A stretch of DNA of 64,000 nucleotides from Myxococcales bacterium. GTDB taxonomy: Bacteria; Myxococcota_A; Polyangia; Haliangiales; Haliangiaceae. This document shows positions 45,922 through 57,066 of this stretch, one piece after another. The notes beneath the pieces were generated by a model that worked only from the letters and a program-made list of their open reading frames with translations, did no database searches and had not been told where the DNA came from. Numbering within the stretch: the stretch's first letter is position 1; each line of letters opens with the position of its first letter. A program made the translations under genes and the position numbers. The stretch lies in assembly GCA_016707895.1 (NCBI GenBank), contig JADJGV010000003.1, positions 434,001-498,000 of the forward strand, read 5' to 3'.

Positions 45922-47163
45922 ATGACCACCTCGCCGGCCGAGCTCGCGCAGCTGCGCGCGATCCTGGCGACCCTGCCGCGCCGCCCGCGCTCCCCGGAGA
46001 CCACGGCCGCGCCGGCGGTCCCGTTCGATGCGTTGCCGCCGCTGACGCCCGCCCTGCGCGCCGCGATCGAGGCCGCGGCGCTGGCCAACAACGACCGCTA
46101 CCTCGAGGCGTTCCTCGAGCCGCACTCGTTCTGTCCGTTCGCGCGCGGCGGTCGCCTGCGCGGCCAGACCCGCCGCATCGTCCACCTCGCCGAGCGCGCC
46201 GAGGCCGCGCCGCTCCTCGCGCTGTTCGAGGACGCCGCGCGTGAGCCGGCCCACGCCGTCATCCAGGTGATCTTGCCGATGATCGAGGTCGCGCCCGAGG
46301 CGTGGATCCGCTTCTGCCAGGATCTGACCGCCGCCGGGAATCAGGCCCGCGGCGAGGCCCAGGCGGTGTTCGCGGTCGCGCCGCTCCACCCGGCGCTGCG
46401 CTACTCGTCGGCCAACCCGTACGCGCTCATCCCGCTGTTTCGGCGCACGCCCGATCCGACCATCCAGTGGGTCCGCCTCGACGCGCTGGCGCGGCTGTAC
46501 GCCGGGCGCGGCAGCGACAAGGTCTACGTCGATCCCGAGGAGCTCGACGGATACCTGGCGCGGCCGCGCAAGAGCCCGCTGTTCGAGCGCATCGCCGAGA
46601 CCAACCACGCGATGGCCACCCGGCTGGGGATCGACGAGGTCGAGCGCACCTTGCGCGACCTGGCCGACGCGGCACGGCGGCGGTACACGCAGCTCTTGCT
46701 CGGCGCCGCGCCGCCCGGCCGCGCCGCCGCTGGCGGCTGTCCCCACCGAGCGCTGGCGACCGACACCTCGCCGCCGCGCCCGGCGCTGTTCGCGCGCGAC
46801 GACCGCTGGGCGCTGGCCGCGCTCGACGACCTGCCGCCACGCGCGCCCCGGCGCTTCCTCGCCGACGGGGTCGAGGTCGCGGTGGTGCGCGTCGACGATC
46901 GGGTCCACGTCCTTCACGGCCGCTGCCCGCACCGCAACGCGCCGCTGTCCGACGCCGTGGTCGAGGTCGATCGCCTGGTCTGCCCGCACCACGGCTGGGA
47001 CTTCCAGCTCGCGACCGGCCACAGCCAGGGCGTCCCCGGCGCGCAGGTAGCGCGCTTCGCGGCGTGGATCGACGACGGCCTGGTGTGGGTCGATGGCCGC
47101 GAGCTCCGCGGCTTCCGCGCCAGCCACGCCGAGGTGTTCGAGCCCGGCGACGACGTGCTGTGA
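45922..47163 (+). CDS. DUF1415-like protein fused to a Rieske [2Fe-2S] domain
   Basis: A 413-residue protein. The N-terminal ~270 residues resemble DUF1415 (EPHSFCPFARGGRLRGQTRR, AVIQVILPMIEVAPEAW, LHPALRYSSANPYALIPLFRR). The C-terminal ~110 residues hold a Rieske site Cys335-x-His337 and Cys354-x2-His357 (CPHRNAPL...CPHHGW), typical of small Rieske ferredoxins. A CPHRALAT segment lies just before. The 2Fe-2S centre would pass electrons to a reaction in the first domain, whose function is unknown. No signal peptide, so cytoplasmic. Start ATG at 45922-45924, with a few possible earlier starts. Confidence 0.85.
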   Translation: MTTSPAELAQLRAILATLPRRPRSPETTAAPAVPFDALPPLTPALRAAIEAAALANNDRYLEAFLEPHSFCPFARGGRLRGQTRRIVHLAERAEAAPLLALFEDAAREPAHAVIQVILPMIEVAPEAWIRFCQDLTAAGNQARGEAQAVFAVAPLHPALRYSSANPYALIPLFRRTPDPTIQWVRLDALARLYAGRGSDKVYVDPEELDGYLARPRKSPLFERIAETNHAMATRLGIDEVERTLRDLADAARRRYTQLLLGAAPPGRAAAGGCPHRALATDTSPPRPALFARDDRWALAALDDLPPRAPRRFLADGVEVAVVRVDDRVHVLHGRCPHRNAPLSDAVVEVDRLVCPHHGWDFQLATGHSQGVPGAQVARFAAWIDDGLVWVDGRELRGFRASHAEVFEPGDDVL

Positions 47164-47286
47164 CCGCGGCGCGGCGCGCCCGTTCGTCGGCTCACCGCGC
47201 GCGCCGACCGATCCAGACCTGACATCGCGGTCGCGGTCCTCGCACGATCCGACCGCGACGATGAGCGCAGGTGCGCGAGATCGCGT

Positions 47287-47317
47287 GGCGGCACACGCCT
47301 TGCGTGGGCGTGCCGCC
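47287..47317 (+). promoter_or_regulatory. Hairpin immediately before a lipoprotein start codon
   Basis: GGCGGCAC (47287-47294) pairs with GTGCCGCC (47310-47317), with an inner ACGC/GCGT stem. It ends one base before ATG 47319, so in the mRNA it may hide the start. Another inverted repeat, TCGCGGTC/GACCGCGA, lies about 60 bp further upstream. Confidence 0.4.
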
Positions 47318-47318
47318 C

Positions 47319-47936
47319 ATGGATTTCACGCAGACGCTCGTCGGTGCGCTCCTCGCTGGTTCGCTGTTTGCCACCGCCGCGTGCGGTGACGATCCGGCGG
47401 CCATCGTCGGGGGCTGGCGCGCCCAGGCCAACGGCCTCGACGCCGGCGCGTCGCCGGGCGGCGATCGTCAGGTGCTGACCTTCGGCGCCGACGGCACCGT
47501 CGTCGCCAGCGGGGTCGGCGCGGCGGCGCCTGGCACGTACACCGTAGCCGGCGATCGCCTGACGCTGGTGACCCCTCGCGCGGACGCCAGCCTCGACTCG
47601 CAGACCACGACCTTCTACGCCAGCGACACCCGCCTCGTGCTCGACGTGATGACCAGCGTCGACGCCGCCGCCGGCCTCGCCGGGACCTGGCGCGGCGCCC
47701 GCGTCATCAACGGCGCGGCGATCGACACCACCGTGGTCCTGCGCGCGGATCACACCGCGCGCTTCGCGAGCCACGACCACGCGACCGGCGGCGGGATCGA
47801 GATCGAGGCCGGCTGGGAGCAGCAGGGCGACGACGTCGCCGTCCGGGCGACGATCAGCCCGGACCATCTCCTCGCGTACTTCGCCACGCGGATCGACGGC
47901 GTCCTCGGCAGCCCGTACGAGCGCCTGGCGCCGTGA
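47319..47936 (+). CDS. Small beta-rich lipoprotein
   Basis: A 205-residue lipoprotein (FATAACGDD, Cys near 22). Two similar halves each begin GxWR (IVGGWRAQ; LAGTWRGA) and hold GxY/FxxxGDRLxL strands, like lipocalin- or META-type domains that appear in tandem in secreted proteins. No active-site residues are recognised. The second start choice upstream would add 16 unusual residues. Function unknown. Confidence 0.72.
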   Translation: MDFTQTLVGALLAGSLFATAACGDDPAAIVGGWRAQANGLDAGASPGGDRQVLTFGADGTVVASGVGAAAPGTYTVAGDRLTLVTPRADASLDSQTTTFYASDTRLVLDVMTSVDAAAGLAGTWRGARVINGAAIDTTVVLRADHTARFASHDHATGGGIEIEAGWEQQGDDVAVRATISPDHLLAYFATRIDGVLGSPYERLAP

Positions 47937-48027
47937 CGCCGGCGGTGAGGCGCCCCCGCCGCGTCAGGGGTGTGTAAGGCCCGCGCGGCCGCGGACGCGC
48001 GGCGCCGGCGTCGTGCGTCACTAGGGC

Positions 48028-48774
48028 ATGCCCCGAACCTATCTCGCCCTCCCCCTGCTGGCCCTGGCCGCGGTCGCGTGCCGGGCGCCCGAGACCCACG
48101 TCCACCTCGACCGCCCCGCCGAGGCCAAGCCCGAGCACGGCCAGTTCGCGGTCACCGGCACCGCCGAGGTCAAGGTCCGCCCTGACGTCGTCGACCTGCA
48201 CCTGACGATCGCCGCCGAGGCGCCCAAGGCCAAGGCCGCGGCCCAGCAGCTGCGGGCCCGGCAGGTCGAGCTGCGCGCCGCGCTGGTCGCGGCCGGCATC
48301 GCCGCCGAGGATCTGTCGTTCTCCAGCCTCGGCATCGAGCCGGTCTACGTCTACGACGAGCACGCGCCGCCGCGGCTGCGCGGCTACCGCGCCACGATCG
48401 ACCTCACGGCCACCACCAAGCAGTTCGAGACGCTGCCCGATGTGCTCGAGGCCGCGGTCACCGCCGGCGCCACCAACGTCACCACCGAGCGCCGCGTGCT
48501 CGACCTGCCGACGCACAAGCGCGAGGTGCGCGACCTCGCGCTGGCCGCGGCCAAGGCCAAGGCCGAGCAGACCGCCAGCGCGCTCGGCGTCAAGCTCGGC
48601 CGCATCACCGCGATCAGCGAGTCCAGCGACGACGGCACCGGCTGGAACGGTCGCTGGAACCGCGAGACCGTCAACATCGCGCAGACGGCGGTGGCCGCGC
48701 CGCCGAGCCTCGGCCCGATGGTCGGCGACGCCCAGACGCTGACGCTGACGATCTCGCTCAGCTACGAGCTGTGA
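48028..48774 (+). CDS. SIMPL-domain (DUF541) lipoprotein
   Basis: A 248-residue lipoprotein (LALAAVACRA, Cys near 18) containing a SIMPL/DUF541 domain (about 40-248): FAVTGTAEVKVRPDVVDLHL, GIAAEDLSFSSLGIEPVY, YRATIDLTATTKQFETLPDV, KAKAEQTASALGVKLG and the terminal LTLTISLSYEL strand. The family forms periplasmic or outer-membrane oligomers with roles in stress or uptake, but exact functions are unknown. The 3' end overlaps the convergent amidohydrolase gene by 13 bp. Confidence 0.9.
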   Translation: MPRTYLALPLLALAAVACRAPETHVHLDRPAEAKPEHGQFAVTGTAEVKVRPDVVDLHLTIAAEAPKAKAAAQQLRARQVELRAALVAAGIAAEDLSFSSLGIEPVYVYDEHAPPRLRGYRATIDLTATTKQFETLPDVLEAAVTAGATNVTTERRVLDLPTHKREVRDLALAAAKAKAEQTASALGVKLGRITAISESSDDGTGWNGRWNRETVNIAQTAVAAPPSLGPMVGDAQTLTLTISLSYEL

Positions 48775-49844
48775 AGGAACAGCCGGCGGAAGTTGCCGGC
48801 CAGCACCGCGGCGATCTCGTCGGTGGTGTAGCCGGCGGCTTGCATGCCGGCGACCATCCGGCCCAGGTACGCGCGCACCGCGCCCGAGTACTGCGGCCCA
48901 TCGGTCGCGAACAGCGTGCGCCCGATCAAGCCGCGCGCGCGGATCGCCGCCAGCACCGCCGGGTACTGCGGCTCGGTGCCGGTCGCGGGGAGGCCGTCGA
49001 GGTCGACCTGCAGCGGCCGGTTGAGCGCCGAGATCTCCAGCCAGACGTTGGGGTGCGCGGCGGCCAGCTCGAGCGCGTGGGCCACGGCGCGGGCGTCGCC
49101 CTGCCCGACGTGCGACAGCACGAAGTCGACGCGCGCCGGGCCGTGGGCGCCGTCGAACGCGGCCACCACCGCCTCGAGGCCGAGCGGATCGTAGTAGGCC
49201 GGATCGCTCTGCGCTCCCGGGAACGGCGAGAAGCCGGTGTGCAGCAACACCGGCACGCCGACCTCGGCGGCGACCTGGTAGACGCCCTGGTACGCCGGGT
49301 CGGTGAACGGCACCTGCTGGTGCGCGTGCGCCAGCTTGATCCCGATGAAGCGATCCGGGTGCGCGGTGAAGTAGCTGCGCAGCGCGGCCAGGCGATCGCC
49401 GGCGAGGTCGCCGGCCCAGTCGTCGAAGTTGACGCTGGCGAAGCCCCACGCCCACGGGTCACCATCGGCGCCGACCGCGTTGCGGGCGTCGTCCAGGTCG
49501 CGCTCGAGCGCCTCGTTCGCGTAGTAGCCGGTGGTGTGGTGGGTGTAGACCGCGTAGAGCACGGCGTGATCGACGCCGGCCAGCGCCGTCTGCGCGGCGA
49601 TGCCGACGTGCGGCGCGTACGGATCGCTCAGGCGATCGAGCAGCGCCGGCGCGTACAGCGCGAACGCCGGCGGCAGGTTCTGGGTGATGAACGCCTTGCC
49701 GCCCGGCGCCATCGTCGCGTAGTCGCCGGGGTGCAGGTGCATGTCGATCACCGGCAGCGTGCGGCCGCCGACCTCGATGGTGGCGGCCGCCGGCGTGGCC
49801 GACAGCGCGAGCGCGAGCGGCAAGATGAGGCGACGGCGGATCAT
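48762..49844 (-). CDS. Exported amidohydrolase, TatD/PHP-like TIM barrel
   Basis: A 360-residue protein with a signal peptide (LPLALALSATPAAAT). The metal motif IDMHLHPGDY (about 35-44), HTGFSP (about 210), LSHVGQGD (about 250) and ATDGPQYSG (about 320) are in the order of an amidohydrolase_2-type TIM barrel: HxH, later His and final Asp. It would hydrolyse or decarboxylate a small molecule in the periplasm. AGGAGGCCCC before ATG (49842-49844) is a strong ribosome-binding site, and the start overlaps the upstream lipoprotein stop (ATGA). Confidence 0.85.
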   Translation of the reverse strand: MIRRRLILPLALALSATPAAATIEVGGRTLPVIDMHLHPGDYATMAPGGKAFITQNLPPAFALYAPALLDRLSDPYAPHVGIAAQTALAGVDHAVLYAVYTHHTTGYYANEALERDLDDARNAVGADGDPWAWGFASVNFDDWAGDLAGDRLAALRSYFTAHPDRFIGIKLAHAHQQVPFTDPAYQGVYQVAAEVGVPVLLHTGFSPFPGAQSDPAYYDPLGLEAVVAAFDGAHGPARVDFVLSHVGQGDARAVAHALELAAAHPNVWLEISALNRPLQVDLDGLPATGTEPQYPAVLAAIRARGLIGRTLFATDGPQYSGAVRAYLGRMVAGMQAAGYTTDEIAAVLAGNFRRLFLHSS

Positions 49845-50401
49845 GGGGCCTCCTGGGCCGGCTGCATCGGCGGTGGATCGGGCGCGAGCTGGTACGCCGC
49901 GACGACGCCGACCCGGCGCGCGCGATCGGCCTCGTCCCACTCGATCGCCAGGCCGCTGGGGTAGTACGAGCGACCGCCGTAGGCCTCGGGGGCCGGCCCC
50001 AGCGCGAGCACGACCGCCGCGCGCACGTCGCCCGGCAACACCGGGCCCGCGAGGTCGACCCCGGCGGTGGCGCCCGCGCCGATCACCACCGCGTCCGGCG
50101 TCAACGTGGCCTCGGCCGACGACGTCAGCAGCGCCTCGAGCCCGAGCGCCGGCCAGGTGGCGTGGCCGATCCGCACCAGCACCACCGGCTCGGTGGGCGG
50201 CGCGCCGACCGCGCGCAACACGTCGGCCCAGGTCATGCCCAGCACCAGCGGACCGACCCGCTCGCCCGGGATCAACAGGCGCGCCGGGTCGGCGTCGACC
50301 GGCGGCGGCGCGTCGACCGGCGGCGGCGCGTCGACCGCGGGCGTGGCCGCGCGGCTGCCGCACCCGACCAGCGCCAGCGCCAGCAGCGTGGCGCGCCTCA
50401 T
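49841..50401 (-). CDS. Lipoprotein with DA-rich linker
   Basis: A 186-residue lipoprotein (LALALVGCGS, Cys near 14), with the linker VDAPPPVDAPPPVDADP, then one globular domain (about 45-175: GERVGPLVLGMTWADVLRAV, the start of a small LolA-like or periplasmic fold). Overlaps neighbours at both ends (ATGA), so it is the middle gene of a three-gene operon with the amidohydrolase. No family was recognised. Confidence 0.72.
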   Translation of the reverse strand: MRRATLLALALVGCGSRAATPAVDAPPPVDAPPPVDADPARLLIPGERVGPLVLGMTWADVLRAVGAPPTEPVVLVRIGHATWPALGLEALLTSSAEATLTPDAVVIGAGATAGVDLAGPVLPGDVRAAVVLALGPAPEAYGGRSYYPSGLAIEWDEADRARRVGVVAAYQLAPDPPPMQPAQEAP

Positions 50402-50859
50402 GGGTCGGTCAGCTCGAGCGTGACGCTCGTGGTCTCGCCGACCACCAGCGTGAGCGGACTCGACCACGCCACGCGGTCCTCGGGCCCCGGCGACTGCGGC
50501 GAGGCCGGCGCCACGTCGAGCAGCGCCAGCACGTAGGCCGGCCCGGCGGCCAGGCCCTCGATCGCCAGCGTCGCCGGGAAGGTCGGCGTCGCGGCCTGGG
50601 CGAACCCGGCCGGCGGCCCCATCGGCGGCATGCTGCGGAACGCCGCCAGCACCAGCGCGCCCTGCGCCGTGCCGGTGTAGCGGACGGTCGCGCTGATCCG
50701 CGCGGCGACCGCGGCGTCGATCGGTGGCGCGGCGTCGATCGGTGGCGCGGCGTCGATCGCGACGGCGTCGATCGCGGCGGCGTCGATCGCCGGCGCCTCG
50801 GACGAGGAGTCGCACGCGCCCAGCGCGGCGATCGCGAACACAACCCAGAGCGGCTTCAT
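50398..50859 (-). CDS. Small lipoprotein with xIDA repeats
   Basis: A 153-residue lipoprotein (IAALGACDSS, Cys near 16) whose linker repeats IDA (AIDAAAIDAVAIDAAPPIDA). The short C-terminal domain (about 55-150) has beta-strand pattern (ISATVRYTGTAQGALVLAAF, LTLVVGETTSVTLELTD), similar to an Ig-like or fibronectin-type fold. First gene of the operon leading to the amidohydrolase. The linker is encoded by near-identical ~18-bp tandem repeats (GCGGCGTCGATCGGTGGC) that could expand or contract. Confidence 0.72.
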   Translation of the reverse strand: MKPLWVVFAIAALGACDSSSEAPAIDAAAIDAVAIDAAPPIDAAPPIDAAVAARISATVRYTGTAQGALVLAAFRSMPPMGPPAGFAQAATPTFPATLAIEGLAAGPAYVLALLDVAPASPQSPGPEDRVAWSSPLTLVVGETTSVTLELTDP

Positions 50860-50975
50860 GGCGGGCCTTTCGAGAAGTAGAACGTGCCACTTCCTACTTC
50901 CGCCACGCCCGGGCCCGCAACGCGGCTGGCGCGCCCGCGCCCTTACTTGGCCCGTCCGCCCGCCGCCGCCGCGCG

Positions 50976-53762
<2,787 letters not shown>

Positions 53763-53829
53763 GCGTCGAATCTGAGCGACCGACCCCGGCAAGTCAACGC
53801 GCGGCTCGCCGACGCGCTACACTCCGGCC

Positions 53830-54342
53830 ATGGCAGACCAGCGGGCCACCGCGGCACCGCGCGAGGCGACCGGCATCTACGCCGACTTCGACGCCTTCAA
53901 GAAGCAGGCGATCCGCGACTACTACGAGCGCGGTTGGACCTCGCGCCGCGGCAACTTCATCGCGCTGTTGATCGCCGCCGGCGGCGGCGCCAGCCTCGGG
54001 CTGGCCAAGGACTCGGTCGTCGACGGCACCGGCACCAAGAAGGTCGCGATCGGCGCCGGCCTGGCGCTGGCGCTGCGGGTCGGGCTGCGCTACGCGCTGG
54101 GCGGCCCGCTGTCGCTGGTGCTCACCGCGGCCGCCGGCGCGTCGATGCTGGCCTACCTGGTGCGCAACCAGAAGGACATCCTCAAGAAGGTCGAGCGCTA
54201 CCGCGGCGTGCTGGCCGAGACCGAGCGGAAGTACAAGGACACCCACGCGCAGTGGCGCGACGGCAAGTACGACGTCGCGCAGCGCAACCTCATGATCGAC
54301 GGGCTGATGAAGCGCTTCGTCGCGGACGTCGACGAGGCGTGA
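53830..54342 (+). CDS. Small membrane protein with two or three helices
   Basis: A 170-residue protein: charged N-terminus (DFDAFKKQAIRDYYERGWTS), two to three hydrophobic stretches (FIALLIAAGGGASLGLA; VAIGAGLALALRVGLR; LSLVLTAAAGASMLAYL) and a long basic/acidic helical tail (LKKVERYRGVLAETERKYKD). TACACT six bases before the ATG suggests a leaderless promoter. Its stop overlaps the next gene (TGATG). No family was recognised. Confidence 0.75.
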   Translation: MADQRATAAPREATGIYADFDAFKKQAIRDYYERGWTSRRGNFIALLIAAGGGASLGLAKDSVVDGTGTKKVAIGAGLALALRVGLRYALGGPLSLVLTAAAGASMLAYLVRNQKDILKKVERYRGVLAETERKYKDTHAQWRDGKYDVAQRNLMIDGLMKRFVADVDEA

Positions 54343-55106
54343 TGCGCGCGGTGGCGGCGACCGTCGCGGCGCTCGTGGCCGCGAGCCCGGCCGGGGCTCA
54401 GCCCGCGCCGCGGCCGGCCGCCGCCGAGGCCACGCCGCCCAAGGCCACCGCCGAGACCGACGACGTCATCGGGCTGCTCGACGTCCGGGTCGAGGGGCTG
54501 TCGGCCGACGCCACCGCGCTGTTCACCCGCAAGATCGAGGAGGGCCTCGAGATGTCGGGGCTCAAGGTGGCGTCGCGGGAGCGCCTGCGCAGCTACCTGG
54601 CCGGCACGCCGTGGAACTCGGCCTGCCTGCTCGGCGCGTGCCTCAGCGAGCTGGCCCGCGGCGCCGAGGTGGCGACCGTGATCGAGGTCGCGCTCGCCAC
54701 CAGCGGCCCGAGCTATCACTACGTCATCACCTTGCTCGACACCCGCACCGGTCATGCCATCAACCAAGTCGCCGCCAAGTGCGACGTGTGCACCACCGAC
54801 GAGGCGTTCGCCGAGGCGTCGCTGGCGGTGGTCGCGGTGGTCAACGGCGTCGGCGACGGCGCGCCGACGATCGTGACGCCGACGATCGATCCGCAGCTGC
54901 GCCGCACCCGCGCGCGGGTGGCGCATGCGCGCGGTCGGGCCCGGACCCTGGGCCTCACGCTGATCGGCCTGGCCGCGGTGGCCGCCGGCGGCGCGTACTA
55001 CTTCTTCGACGACGATCGCGACACGCTCGGGGGCGCCAGCGCTGGCGCCGCCGGCGCGCTGGGCGTCGCCGGCTTCACGTCGCTCGGCCTGTCGTTCTCG
55101 TTCTGA
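54342..55106 (+). CDS. Exported protein, CsgG/LpoB-like N-domain with C-terminal membrane helices
   Basis: A 254-residue protein with signal peptide (AALVAASPAGAQ). The core (about 38-170: VIGLLDVRVEGLSADATALF, RKIEEGLEMSGLKVASRERL, EVATVIEVALATSGPSYHYV) resembles a small alpha/beta domain used by CsgG- or TolB-like periplasmic proteins. Two Cys pairs (ACLLGAC; CDVC) lie in it. Two hydrophobic helices end the protein (LGLTLIGLAAVAAGGAYYFF; AGALGVAGFTSLGLSFSF). Coupled to the small membrane protein upstream (TGATG), so the two probably act together. The family call is by feel. Confidence 0.72.
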   Translation: MRAVAATVAALVAASPAGAQPAPRPAAAEATPPKATAETDDVIGLLDVRVEGLSADATALFTRKIEEGLEMSGLKVASRERLRSYLAGTPWNSACLLGACLSELARGAEVATVIEVALATSGPSYHYVITLLDTRTGHAINQVAAKCDVCTTDEAFAEASLAVVAVVNGVGDGAPTIVTPTIDPQLRRTRARVAHARGRARTLGLTLIGLAAVAAGGAYYFFDDDRDTLGGASAGAAGALGVAGFTSLGLSFSF

Positions 55107-55132
55107 CTGACTGCGTCCCTCGCGAGGCTCCG

Positions 55133-57055
55133 ATGACCAAGCCTATCTTTCTGTGCGCGCTGTTGACGGTCGCGGCCGGCGTCGGCTGCGAGACGCCCGA
55201 CCCCACCGATCCGGAGCCGGTCCACCCGGTGTTCGAGGTGCCGCGCCCCGGCGTCGCGCCGTCGGACTTCTACGCGCTGCCGTTCCCGTCGGACATCCGC
55301 CGCGACGACGCCGGCCACCCGATCATGACCGACTACCCGACGCCGGTCGGGATCATCGGCACGTACACCGCGGCGCTGCCCAAGCTCGACGGCTTCGGCA
55401 CCAACGCCGCCATCTTCCAGCGCTTCACCGGCCCGATCGACGTCGACGCGCTGCCGGCCGACGCCGCCGCGTCGCTGACCGACGCCGCGTCGGTGTACCT
55501 GGTCGACGTCGACCCGGCGTCGCCCGAGCACGGCCAGAAGCGGCCGGTCGTGTTCCGCTTCCAGCACGCCAAGGGCTTCACGATCGGCGCCGACTGGCTG
55601 AGCGCGCTGCCCTACCCCGGCTTCCCGCTGCGCGAGCGCACCACCTACGCGCTGGTCGTGACCAACCGCCTGACCGCGGGCGGCGGCCGGATGGCGCCGC
55701 CCGCCGAGTTCGCCGCGATCGCCGCCGCGCAGCCGCCGGCCGACGCGACGCTCGCCCGCGCCCACGATCGCTACGCGCCGCTGTGGGCCTGGCTCGACGA
55801 GCCGGGCGGCGACGAGCGCGCCGACGTCGCGTCGGCCGCGGTGTTCACGACGCAGTCGGTCACCGGCGTCATGGGCCAGCTGCGCGAGAAGGTGCGCAGC
55901 CTGCCGGCGCCGGTCGCCGCCGACGTCGTGCGCCAGCCCGCCGAGGCCGTGCCGTACGCGATCTACGACGGCACCTTCCCCGCGCCGAACTTCCAGACCG
56001 GCGACGTGCCGTACCACGGCGCCAACGGCGGCGGCGACATCGCGATCGGCGGCGACGGCCTGCCGGTCGTGCAGCGCATGGAGTCGCTGCGCTTCGCGAT
56101 CACCGTGCCGACGGGGACCGCGCCGGCCAGCGGCTGGCCGGTGGTGATCTACGCCCACGGCACCGGCGGCAGCTACCACTCGTTCATCGCCGACGGCACC
56201 GCGCAGCGGCTGGCCGAGCAGGGGCTGGCCTGCGTCTCGATCGATCAGGTGCTGCACGGGCCGCGCAACCCCGGCGGCGATCCCGAGATCGACTTCTTCA
56301 ACTTCCAGAACCCCGACGCCGGCCGCAACAACGCCATCCAGGGCGCCGCCGACAACTTCTCGGTGGTGCGGCTGCTCGAGGGCCTGACCATCGCCGAGGC
56401 CGACCCGGCGCCGCACACGATCAGCTTCGACGCCAGCAAGCTGTCGTTCTTCGGCCACTCGCAGGGCGGGCTGACCGGCCCGCCGTTCATCGCCTACGAG
56501 CCCAAGGTGCGCGGCGCGGTGCTGTCGGGCGCCGGCGGCCTCCTGTACTTCGCGCTGCTCAACAAGACCGAGCCGGTCGACATCACCGCGCTGGTGCGGA
56601 CGATCATCCTCGACGAGCCGCTCGACCAGTGGAACCCGGTGCTGGCGCTGCTGCAGACCTGGGTCGAGCGCTCGGACGCGATCAACTACGGGCCGCTCTT
56701 GGTGCGCGAGCCGCCGGCCGGGCTGGCGCCGATGGACATCTACCAGAGCATGGGCTTCACCGATCACTTCACGCCGCTGCCGACCATCGAGGCGCTGGCG
56801 GTGGCGATCGGCGGCGATCAGGTGGCGCCGACCCTGGCGCCGATCGCCGGGCTGGCGATGCGCGGCCGCACCGTCGCGACGGCGCCGGTCGCGGCCAACC
56901 TCGCCGGCCACACCGCGGTGATCATGCAGTACCAGGCCACCGTCTCCGACGGCCACTTCGTCGTGTTCGATACCGCCGCCGGGCGCCGGCAATCGAGCGA
57001 GTTCCTCGGTACGTTCGCGCGCACCGGCCAGGCCACGCTGGTCACCCCCCAGTAG
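55133..57055 (+). CDS. Large lipase-like lipoprotein, alpha/beta-hydrolase
   Basis: A 640-residue lipoprotein (LTVAAGVGCE, Cys near 19). The N-terminal ~260 residues are beta-rich and begin FYALPFPSDIRRDDAG, the pattern of the domain that precedes the catalytic part in bacterial virulence-factor lipases (VolA/Pla-1 type). The alpha/beta-hydrolase domain holds VVIYAHGTGG (oxyanion strand) and GHSQGG (nucleophile Ser, about 444). A C-terminal His candidate lies near DGHFVVF. It should hydrolyse lipid esters at the cell surface. 26 bp after the upstream gene, so probably cotranscribed. Confidence 0.88.
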   Translation: MTKPIFLCALLTVAAGVGCETPDPTDPEPVHPVFEVPRPGVAPSDFYALPFPSDIRRDDAGHPIMTDYPTPVGIIGTYTAALPKLDGFGTNAAIFQRFTGPIDVDALPADAAASLTDAASVYLVDVDPASPEHGQKRPVVFRFQHAKGFTIGADWLSALPYPGFPLRERTTYALVVTNRLTAGGGRMAPPAEFAAIAAAQPPADATLARAHDRYAPLWAWLDEPGGDERADVASAAVFTTQSVTGVMGQLREKVRSLPAPVAADVVRQPAEAVPYAIYDGTFPAPNFQTGDVPYHGANGGGDIAIGGDGLPVVQRMESLRFAITVPTGTAPASGWPVVIYAHGTGGSYHSFIADGTAQRLAEQGLACVSIDQVLHGPRNPGGDPEIDFFNFQNPDAGRNNAIQGAADNFSVVRLLEGLTIAEADPAPHTISFDASKLSFFGHSQGGLTGPPFIAYEPKVRGAVLSGAGGLLYFALLNKTEPVDITALVRTIILDEPLDQWNPVLALLQTWVERSDAINYGPLLVREPPAGLAPMDIYQSMGFTDHFTPLPTIEALAVAIGGDQVAPTLAPIAGLAMRGRTVATAPVAANLAGHTAVIMQYQATVSDGHFVVFDTAAGRRQSSEFLGTFARTGQATLVTPQ

Positions 57056-57066
57056 CGGAGCACACG

